From positions 1 to 19,229 of the forward strand of contig CAYGXU010000059.1 in assembly GCA_964353875.1 (NCBI GenBank): a stretch of DNA of 19,229 nucleotides, read 5' to 3'. Positions 1 to 6,466 of this stretch are shown here, piece after piece. Position 1 is the first letter of the stretch; each line of letters begins with the position of its first letter. The notes under the pieces are model-generated. The model searched no databases. It was not told the DNA's origin and saw only the letters and a program-made list of their open reading frames with translations. The DNA comes from MGNI01 sp964353875 (GTDB lineage Bacteria; Chloroflexota; Anaerolineae; Anaerolineales; E44-bin32). A program made the translations under genes and the position numbers.

Positions 1-200
1 CCCCTACCATCCCTGGCAATATGAGTGCCAAAGATAGAATAGGGCTGATCTCTTACGACAGCCCCACGCCGCCCCCAATCTGGCCGCGGGAGTACAGGAT
101 GCAACACTCCGTGGAATGCACCCATGGCCTTAAAAGGATGCGAAAGTGAGCAAGTTATAGTAGATTCTAGGTTGGTGATCGTCCTTGATAGGAGCGCTGG
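1..200. other. Left flank without a convincing gene
   Basis: No gene can be supported here. The only long open stretch is plus-strand frame 3, open from the window edge to a TGA at 147-149 (48 codons; an ATG at 21 has no Shine-Dalgarno sequence). It could be the tail of an upstream gene or chance; its composition (Pro/Arg-rich) resembles no family I know. A TATAGT at 156-161 could be a -10 element for the plus-strand gene at 201, but there is no matching -35. Confidence 0.4.
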
Positions 201-1406
201 ATGGATAAAATGGTCGGTTGTACAGGCAGACTGGCGAGGCTTCTCGCCTATGTCTTAGCAGCAGTGTTGATCCTAAATCTGCCAGTCGCTCTACTTGCGA
301 GTAATACGCTGCGTTTATTGACCTCCTCAGTAACATGGAGTGAAATTGGGAAAGCTTTCTTTCTCATTGGCGGCGTTAGAGAAGAATTTGCTCGGGAGTT
401 TTTGATGAACGTCGCTTTGGGGGAGATTTCAGCTGGGGAAAAGAGCATATTGGATAGTTTAAGACCTCAGGACCGGATAAGAATCACTCAAATATTAATC
501 CCCGATGATTGGATTACGACGCAGATCCAGGAAAATGTAGACAGACTTCTATTGTGGGTCGAATCGGAGACGCCTGCGCCGAAATTTAGTTTTAATATTG
601 AACCCTTGAAAACCAATCTGAAAGATGGCGGCGCGCAACGGATCGTTAACCAAATTATAGACACATGGTCGGATTGTACTCCCGACCAAAGCCGACAAAT
701 TGAAGAGGCAATGATTCAAGGTTCTCTGGAGCAATTACCGATTTGTCGCCTATCAGGTGATTTGCGTGTACGTATGGTTGAGTTTATCAGTCAGAAGATA
801 TTCGAACGGTTGGACCAGCTTCCCTCGGAAATCCCTCTAGGCGAGAACTTAGATGCTCCTGAGAGTAATTTAGAGTTAGGTTCTTTTCGGAAGCAACTAT
901 TGGTGCTTTCTTTCGATTTGCGCTTGGCCAGGATACTGCCGATATTCCTGCTCGGTATTATCATGACACTGGCGATCCGATCATGGCGGGAGTTGGGACA
1001 ATGGTGGGGCCTCCCCCTTTCGGTGGGCGCTCTCCTGGGTCTTTTGCTCGTAATTGGGTTGCATGTGGTTGGGCCAGGATTGCTTAAAGGGACTTTCCCT
1101 CAGCCAGAACAGGCTGGGATCAGCCAGGAACCTATTCTTGAAGCCCTTTGGATCTTGATCGCTTCGATTCTCAATCGGACCCTGTTTCAGGCGGTGATTG
1201 TGTTCGTGTTTGCCTTAGGACTCTTCCTGGTTACTTGGGCGCTGACAAAGCGACGCCCAGTTGACACGAAGACACAACCTACTGAACATAAACCTTCAGG
1301 GGAAGTCGAGATCTTGCTCTCGCCTCCCAGTATCAGCTCATATCACCCCTCCCAGATCACTCGAAATCAGGAGTCGAAAAAGTCTACGGGTGAACCGGAT
1401 AGCTAA
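201..1406 (+). CDS. Uncharacterised multi-pass membrane protein with a large N-terminal external domain
   Basis: A 401-residue protein of no function I can name. A hydrophobic segment at residues 12-34, ending in Ala-Leu-Leu-Ala, is a signal peptide or signal anchor. It is followed by a soluble, probably extracytoplasmic, region (about 35-240) with two cysteines (159 and 182) that could form a disulfide. Further hydrophobic segments lie at about 243-260, 269-297 and 312-348, then a polar, Ser/Pro/Lys-rich cytoplasmic tail. Similar proteins seem to occur in Anaerolineae genomes, but this is memory, not a search. The start is supported by GGAG at 191-194, six bases before the ATG. It is the only plus-strand gene and its TAA overlaps the stop of the convergent pyruvate kinase gene, so no intergenic terminator separates them. 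Coding status is confident; function is unknown. Confidence 0.85.
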   Translation: MDKMVGCTGRLARLLAYVLAAVLILNLPVALLASNTLRLLTSSVTWSEIGKAFFLIGGVREEFAREFLMNVALGEISAGEKSILDSLRPQDRIRITQILIPDDWITTQIQENVDRLLLWVESETPAPKFSFNIEPLKTNLKDGGAQRIVNQIIDTWSDCTPDQSRQIEEAMIQGSLEQLPICRLSGDLRVRMVEFISQKIFERLDQLPSEIPLGENLDAPESNLELGSFRKQLLVLSFDLRLARILPIFLLGIIMTLAIRSWRELGQWWGLPLSVGALLGLLLVIGLHVVGPGLLKGTFPQPEQAGISQEPILEALWILIASILNRTLFQAVIVFVFALGLFLVTWALTKRRPVDTKTQPTEHKPSGEVEILLSPPSISSYHPSQITRNQESKKSTGEPDS

Positions 1407-2833
1407 GGGATCGTATGGAGCAGGGTGAAATTAGCAGGACCCATGGCGCCAATTGGCAGACTGGCCACCAGGACAACTTGTTGACCTCGGGTTACCTTTT
1501 CCTCTGCGCGTAACGCCCCCTCTACATGGGCGATCATTTGCTCCACCGAGTTAGCCATCGGGACCAAATGGGGTTCAACACCCCAAAGGAGAGCCATTTG
1601 GCAGAAGGTGTGTTCTTCAGGAGTGAAGGCCAGGATAGGAACGCGCGGGCGAGTATTTGCCATATAGCAGGCAGTGCGTCCTGATCGAGTAAAAACAGAG
1701 ATTGCTTTTACTCCCCGGTCTTCCGCCAACTCCTTTGCAGCCAGGGTCGTTGCGACGGCATCTTCAGATAGACCCATTGCGTTTTTGTGCATCTGCAATC
1801 CCCATTGGGAAGCATGGGCTTCCGCATCCAGAATGATACGCTCCATGGTCTGGACGGATTGGATAGGAAATTCGCCGATGGCTGTTTCTCCAGAAAGCAT
1901 CAAAGCATCACTGCCATCGAAGATGGCGTTGGCCACATCAGAAGACTCAGCGCGGGTGGGTCGCGGATTGTGGATCATCGATTCAAGCATTTGGGTAGCC
2001 GTGATGACCAGTTTGCGCCTCATATTGGCGCGTCGGATTATCTCTTTTTGTATGGAAGGGACCTTTTCCGGAGAGACCTCCACGCCAAGATCGCCACGAG
2101 CCACCATTACGCCATCGGCATGATCCAGGATCTCCTCAAGATGTTCAACAGCTTCTGGTCGTTCTAGCTTTGCAATAATGGGAATATGCTCGCATTGCGG
2201 TCCAAGACGATCGATGGCCTGCCGTAGTTCCAGCACGTCGCTTGCGCGGCGGACAAAGGAGAGAGCGACCGCGTCCACACCCAATTCGATCCCAAATGCT
2301 AGATCTTGGCGGTCTTTTTCAGTGATCCCCGGAATGGAAAGAGGGATCTGCGGGATGTTCACGCCTTTATGAGAACCCAAGCTACCTCCGTGGATGACCT
2401 CGGCTTCGAGTTCATCCTCAGATTTCGCCTGTGCTTTTAGTTCGATCTTGCCATCATCTAAAAGGATACGATCGCCCACAGAAAGATCTCGCAGAAGATA
2501 TGGATAGTTGATGTAGATTCGTTGGGGGGAGGTCTCACTCTTTTGATTGGTGAGATGCACACGTGTGCCTGTTGATAATTCAATTTCCCGGCTGCCGGCA
2601 ATCACTCCAGTGCGGATCTTTGGGCCCTGCAAATCAAGCAGGATCGCAAGGGGCTTCTTTAATTCTCTGCTAATTCTGCGAAGATGAGTATAGGCCTCTT
2701 CATGCTCTTCATAAGATCCATGTGACATGTTAAAACGCGCGACGTCCATCCCGGCAGAGAGGAGATTCTTGAGGACAACAGAGGAGTATGAGGCAGGGCC
2801 AATCGTGGCAACGATTTTAGCACGTCGTTTCAT
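1403..2833 (-). CDS. pyk: Pyruvate kinase
   Basis: Transfers phosphate from phosphoenolpyruvate to ADP, giving pyruvate and ATP in the last step of glycolysis; cytosolic, normally a tetramer. At 476 residues it has the standard bacterial length. The N-terminal start KRRAKIVATIGPAS, the NMSHG motif (35-39, preceded by Arg33), the LDLQGPKIRTG segment leading into the B domain (about 72-168), the signature around Lys222/Glu224 (IIAKLERPEA), the MVARGDLGVE stretch with Asp248, and ITATQMLESM with Thr278 are all present, followed by a C-terminal domain from about residue 345. There is no extra PEP-utiliser domain at the C-terminus. Its ATG overlaps the TGA of the CoA-transferase gene (ATGA at 2830-2833), and there is no strong Shine-Dalgarno sequence of its own, so translation is probably coupled. 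It is the last gene of the ald-CoA-transferase-pyk unit. Confidence 0.97.
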   Translation of the reverse strand: MKRRAKIVATIGPASYSSVVLKNLLSAGMDVARFNMSHGSYEEHEEAYTHLRRISRELKKPLAILLDLQGPKIRTGVIAGSREIELSTGTRVHLTNQKSETSPQRIYINYPYLLRDLSVGDRILLDDGKIELKAQAKSEDELEAEVIHGGSLGSHKGVNIPQIPLSIPGITEKDRQDLAFGIELGVDAVALSFVRRASDVLELRQAIDRLGPQCEHIPIIAKLERPEAVEHLEEILDHADGVMVARGDLGVEVSPEKVPSIQKEIIRRANMRRKLVITATQMLESMIHNPRPTRAESSDVANAIFDGSDALMLSGETAIGEFPIQSVQTMERIILDAEAHASQWGLQMHKNAMGLSEDAVATTLAAKELAEDRGVKAISVFTRSGRTACYMANTRPRVPILAFTPEEHTFCQMALLWGVEPHLVPMANSVEQMIAHVEGALRAEEKVTRGQQVVLVASLPIGAMGPANFTLLHTIP

Positions 2834-4134
2834 AGGTATTTCAACTCGTAGGCTTCACGTTCTAGTTGCTCTTGAAAATCCGGGTGGGCGATATTGATCA
2901 ACGAACGGGCACGCTGGCGGATCGTCTTACCATAGAGGTGTGCGATCCCAAATTCGGTTACGATATAGTGGACATGATTGCGGGTTGTGACAACTCCCGC
3001 GCCCGGTTTTAACATGGAAACGATGCGACTCAGGCGACTGCTATCTCGCAAGGTCACAGTTGAAGGCAGGGCAATGATTGGTTTTCCGCCTTGACTGCGC
3101 GAAGCGCCATAGACGAAATCGAGTTGCCCACCAACGCCGGAATAGAATTTGGGACCGATCGAATCAGCGTTGACCTGTCCAGTTAAATCGATCTCGATGG
3201 CGGAGTTAATGGAGACCATTTTGTGATTCTTGGCGATTACGAAGGGGTCGTTCACATATTCTGTCGGATGAAGCTCAACAATCGGGTTGTCGTCTACGAA
3301 CCGGTACAGGTCTTTTGTTCCTAAGATGAATCCAGCGACGATCTTTCCTGGGTGGATCGTTTTCATTTCATTGTTAATCACACCTTTGCGAACAAGGTTC
3401 ATTACGCCATCGGAAAATAACTCGGTGTGAACACCAAGGTCTCTTTTGCTGTCCAAAAAGTGGAGCACTGCATCGGGAATGGCGCCGATTCCCATCTGCA
3501 TCGTCGAGCCATCCTCAATCAATGTCGCGATATACCCACCGATCTTCATGCTGAGTTCATTCGTCTCGCCCATTGGGAGCTCAGCAAGGGAGTAGTTGAC
3601 TGGAATGACATGGTCGATTTTCGATATGTGAATGAAAGAATCACCCAATGTGCGAGGCATTTGCTCGTTCACTTCAGCGATAACGGATCGGGCAACTTGA
3701 GCAGGGGTTTTTACCAATCCTGCTTCGATACCCAGGCTGCAGAAGCCATGTTCATCCGGAGGAGCGACATGGATGAGGGCAACATCTAAGGGAAGGATGC
3801 CATTTCGGAAAAGTAAGGGGACTTCAGAGAGGAAAACGGGAGTAAAGTCCGCCCGGCCTTCATGAATAGCTTGACGCACATTACTGCCGATGAAGAGATT
3901 ATTAATGCGGAAACTTTTTTCCAGCCCGGGCTCTGCATGAGGCGCTGGCCCAATCGTCAGGACTTGGATTATTTCGACATCTTCCAACTCGGGCGCGCGA
4001 TTAACAAGAGCAGCGAGGATATTTTGCGGGACGGAGCAATTTCCCGTTAGAAAGATCCTTTGCCTGGATTGAATCGTTTTAACAGCATCCTCGGCTGTGG
4101 TGAGGCGGGATTCATATTGCGATAACCAGGTCAT
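2830..4134 (-). CDS. Acetyl-CoA hydrolase/transferase family protein (4-hydroxybutyrate CoA-transferase-like)
   Basis: A 434-residue class I CoA-transferase of the acetyl-CoA hydrolase/4-hydroxybutyrate or butyrate CoA-transferase group, which moves CoA between acetyl-CoA and a carboxylic acid through a glutamyl-CoA intermediate. Visible marks are QMGIGAIP (213-220), the HTELFSDG segment whose Glu238 fits the catalytic glutamate, FYSGVGGQLDFVYGAS (about 330-345) and IVTEFGIAHLYGKT (391-404). Length fits the 4-hydroxybutyrate/butyryl type rather than the longer yeast Ach1 type. Acceptor specificity cannot be read from sequence; acetate formation, succinate/acetate exchange or short-chain acyl activation are all possible. 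GGAGG nine bases before the ATG supports the start, which overlaps the alanine dehydrogenase stop as ATGA (4131-4134). Placement between ald and pyk suggests a role at the pyruvate/acetyl-CoA node. Confidence 0.9.
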   Translation of the reverse strand: MTWLSQYESRLTTAEDAVKTIQSRQRIFLTGNCSVPQNILAALVNRAPELEDVEIIQVLTIGPAPHAEPGLEKSFRINNLFIGSNVRQAIHEGRADFTPVFLSEVPLLFRNGILPLDVALIHVAPPDEHGFCSLGIEAGLVKTPAQVARSVIAEVNEQMPRTLGDSFIHISKIDHVIPVNYSLAELPMGETNELSMKIGGYIATLIEDGSTMQMGIGAIPDAVLHFLDSKRDLGVHTELFSDGVMNLVRKGVINNEMKTIHPGKIVAGFILGTKDLYRFVDDNPIVELHPTEYVNDPFVIAKNHKMVSINSAIEIDLTGQVNADSIGPKFYSGVGGQLDFVYGASRSQGGKPIIALPSTVTLRDSSRLSRIVSMLKPGAGVVTTRNHVHYIVTEFGIAHLYGKTIRQRARSLINIAHPDFQEQLEREAYELKYL

Positions 4135-5228
4135 CTTGTTTGGCCTCCAGTCCCTCCCAAACGTTTCATATGAATGATCTCCCCATTTCGAGCGTTTACC
4201 CCCCGTTCCAAAGCTGGGATACGAGTAATCGCCTCCTCTATACCAAATTTTGCGAACGCTTCCAGGTATGGATAAGCGCCATTATAAAAGACGTGGGTTG
4301 CGGTTCTACCTAGGACACCGGACATATTTGGAACGCAATAATGCACGACGCCTTCTTCGACATAGGTGGGACTGCCATGATGAGTAGGCCGTGATGTCTC
4401 AACGCAGCCGCCCTGATCAATACTCATGTCGATGATGATTGATCGTGGTTTCATATTGGCTACCATTTCACGCGTGACAATGACCGGTGTCCGCTGACCG
4501 GGTACAAGTACAGCTCCAAGGAGCACATCCGCATAAGAACAAGAGCGGTTGATGTTGTAGGGTGTGGACAACATGGTGACGACTGGAGCGTGGATTCGAT
4601 CATGTAAACGCTGTAGGCGTTGAAGATCAACATCGAGTACCGTTACTTGGACTCCTGCATTGATGAAGCCTATCGCAGCCGTGCTTCCGACTGTCCCGGC
4701 GCCCAGGATGACGACCTCCGGAGAGGGCACCGCGGCGATATCTCCAAGCAGGATACCACGGCCTCCATGGTCGTTCTGCAGGAGGCGGGCGGCGACATAG
4801 ACTGCCATCCGCCCGCCGATCTGGCTCATCGGAGCGAGGACAGGCAGGAAACCATCTTCTTGTTCTATCTGTTCATAGGCGATGACGGTCAGCTTATTCT
4901 CGATCAATGATTCGATCTTGTTTTGGCGGGCTGCAGCCAGATGCAGAAAGCCCGCCAACGCTGCGTTAGGTCGAATCATTTCTAACTCATTTTCCAAAGG
5001 ACGAGCGAATTTGAGAATCAGATCGGCTCTTCCAAAGACTTCCTCTGCGCTGTAGACGATCTTTGCTCCAACGGTCTCATAATCTTGATCCGTGAAACCC
5101 GCACCTTCACCGGCTTCCCGTTCTACGTAAACTGTATGCCCATGATGGACAAAGAGGCGCACGCCTGCTGGAGGTAGTCCTACTCTATATTCGAAGGATC
5201 TTCTTTCTTTCGGTACACCGATGTTCAT
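4131..5228 (-). CDS. ald: Alanine dehydrogenase
   Basis: Catalyses reversible NAD-linked deamination of L-alanine to pyruvate and ammonia. Residues expected for the family are present: Arg15, Lys73 (in ILKFARP), His96 (in AGFLHLAA), the SQIGGRMAVY helix, the Rossmann motif GAGTVG (176-181) with Asp199 at the end of the second strand, and DMSIDQGG containing Asp271. 'ILKFARP' replaces the commoner 'KVKEP', so it is a somewhat divergent branch. I place the start at 5228, giving 365 residues: the protein then begins MNIGVPKERR, as in other alanine dehydrogenases, and GGAG lies nine bases upstream. The alternative ATG at 5243 adds five residues, has no ribosome binding site, and would itself contain that Shine-Dalgarno sequence. 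First gene of a three-gene coupled set with the CoA-transferase and pyruvate kinase. Confidence 0.94.
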   Translation of the reverse strand: MNIGVPKERRSFEYRVGLPPAGVRLFVHHGHTVYVEREAGEGAGFTDQDYETVGAKIVYSAEEVFGRADLILKFARPLENELEMIRPNAALAGFLHLAAARQNKIESLIENKLTVIAYEQIEQEDGFLPVLAPMSQIGGRMAVYVAARLLQNDHGGRGILLGDIAAVPSPEVVILGAGTVGSTAAIGFINAGVQVTVLDVDLQRLQRLHDRIHAPVVTMLSTPYNINRSCSYADVLLGAVLVPGQRTPVIVTREMVANMKPRSIIIDMSIDQGGCVETSRPTHHGSPTYVEEGVVHYCVPNMSGVLGRTATHVFYNGAYPYLEAFAKFGIEEAITRIPALERGVNARNGEIIHMKRLGGTGGQTR

Positions 5229-5249
5229 CGATTCTTTCTCCATAGATTG

Positions 5250-5260
5250 AGATCAGATCT
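5250..5260. repeat. Short perfect palindrome upstream of ald
   Basis: AGATC-A-GATCT is an 11-base inverted repeat lying 21-32 bases upstream of the chosen ald start. It could be an operator half-site pair for the ald-CoA-transferase-pyk unit, but a palindrome this short can arise by chance. The argF-ald spacer (5229-5354) shows no clear terminator and no good promoter hexamer pair, so read-through from argF is possible. Confidence 0.2.
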
Positions 5261-5354
5261 GTCGGTTTACGTGTGCAGGTTGGATTGAAGGGATTGTTTA
5301 ACCGGCAGATGATTCTCTGTTGACGATTAGACGAAGCGCACTTGTAGGTCCTCT

Positions 5355-6284
5355 CTACTCGAAACCATCTGTAAACAAGTAGGCCAGAATGGCTTTTTGG
5401 GCATGCATCCGGTTCTCCGCCTGCTCAAAAATGACCGAGTGAGGCCCATCTGCGACTTCATCCGTGATTTCCTCTCCACGATGAGCGGGCAGGCAATGCA
5501 TGACGATTACGGAGGGATCTGCCTCAGCCAGGAGTTTTTGATTTACTTGATAAGGAGGAAAGACCTTTTTCCGCTCCTCAGCCTCCGTTTCTTGTCCCAT
5601 GCTGGTCCAGGTATCTGTGTAGATGACATTGGTATTACGCACAGCCTTATGCGGGTCGCTGATCTTTCGGATGGTGGCTCCGCTCTGCTTGGCGATTGAA
5701 AGCCCCTCTGAGTAAAACTCGGCAGGGATTTCGAAAGTTGTCGGAGAGGAAAGAGTGTAGTTTATGCCCATCAGAGCGCAAAGGTGAAGCAGAGAAACGG
5801 CGACGTTGTTCCCGTCGCCAACATAGGTGAGGCTCAATCCCTCCAGGCGCCCGAAATGTTCCAACATCGTAAGCGCATCCGCCATCGCCTGGCAGGGATG
5901 ATCGTAGTCACTCAATCCGTTAATGACCGGAACCGAGGCATATTCTGCCAGCTCGAGAATGTGCTCATGATTAAAAACACGCGCCATGATGGCATGAACA
6001 TAACGTGATAGGACGCGGCTGACATCAGCGATCGATTCGCGCTGGCCAAGCCCAATCTCACTAGGTGAAATGAACAGGGCATCCCCTCCTAAATGATTCA
6101 TCGCCATTTCAAAAGAAATACGGGTTCGAAGGCTTGGTTTTTGAAAAATCATCCCCAAGACCTTATCCTTAAGAATGGGGCGATTCCCGCCCTTTTGCCA
6201 TTCATCTTTCAAGCGGATGGCGAGTTCAAGAATTTTTTCTAATTCATTGGCCGAGTAATCGGTTAATGAGAGAAAATGACGCAT
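5355..6284 (-). CDS. argF: Ornithine carbamoyltransferase
   Basis: Condenses ornithine with carbamoyl phosphate to give citrulline (arginine biosynthesis), or runs in reverse in arginine/citrulline breakdown. The carbamoyl phosphate loop KPSLRTR (49-55), YDHPCQAMAD (127-136), DTWTSMGQE (224-232) and HCLPAHRGEEIT (263-274) are all intact, and they identify ornithine rather than aspartate carbamoyltransferase. I place the start at the ATG at 6284 (309 residues): GGAG in a purine-rich stretch lies just upstream, and the product begins MRHFLSLTDYS as in the family. The longer frame from 6338 adds 18 residues unlike the family. No other arginine gene is in the window. It lies 126 bp upstream of ald on the same strand, so whether it serves biosynthesis or the catabolic arginine deiminase route cannot be decided here; the biosynthetic role is the default. 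Confidence 0.95.
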   Translation of the reverse strand: MRHFLSLTDYSANELEKILELAIRLKDEWQKGGNRPILKDKVLGMIFQKPSLRTRISFEMAMNHLGGDALFISPSEIGLGQRESIADVSRVLSRYVHAIMARVFNHEHILELAEYASVPVINGLSDYDHPCQAMADALTMLEHFGRLEGLSLTYVGDGNNVAVSLLHLCALMGINYTLSSPTTFEIPAEFYSEGLSIAKQSGATIRKISDPHKAVRNTNVIYTDTWTSMGQETEAEERKKVFPPYQVNQKLLAEADPSVIVMHCLPAHRGEEITDEVADGPHSVIFEQAENRMHAQKAILAYLFTDGFE

Positions 6285-6328
6285 GTTCTCCACTCCCCAA
6301 AGGTATTTTAGATGGACGTTCCTGCAGG

Positions 6329-6334
6329 AGTATA
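6329..6334 (-). promoter_or_regulatory. Possible -10 element for argF
   Basis: On the minus strand this reads TATACT (5 of 6 to the sigma-70 consensus), preceded by the 'extended' bases TATGC. It would start a transcript about 38 bases upstream of the argF ATG. No convincing -35 hexamer lies 16-18 bases further upstream, so this is a weak prediction. Confidence 0.3.
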
Positions 6335-6386
6335 GCATATCTATGGGGAGGCGTAGAGGGCTTGATGAATAGGTAGTGCATCTTGT

Positions 6387-6408
6387 CTGACTTCGACCGG
6401 CGAGTCAG
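6387..6408. repeat. Inverted repeat between the sensor kinase gene and argF
   Basis: CTGACT (6387-6392) and AGTCAG (6403-6408) form a perfect six-base stem with a ten-base GC-rich loop, 59 bases past the stop of the hybrid kinase gene. The minus-strand sequence after it has no U-tract, so it is not a canonical Rho-independent terminator. It may be a weak terminator, an mRNA 3'-end hairpin, or an operator for argF. Confidence 0.3.
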
Positions 6409-6466
6409 TGGGGAATTGATCGCTCTACGATTTGTCTGAGGAAAGGAGGAATTATTTAATGTAGTT

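Noticed and set aside
1674..2372. Open frames of 64-149 codons on the plus strand opposite pyruvate kinase
   Set aside because: They are antisense to a well-supported enzyme gene, lack ribosome binding sites, and have Ser/Arg-rich composition typical of shadow frames.
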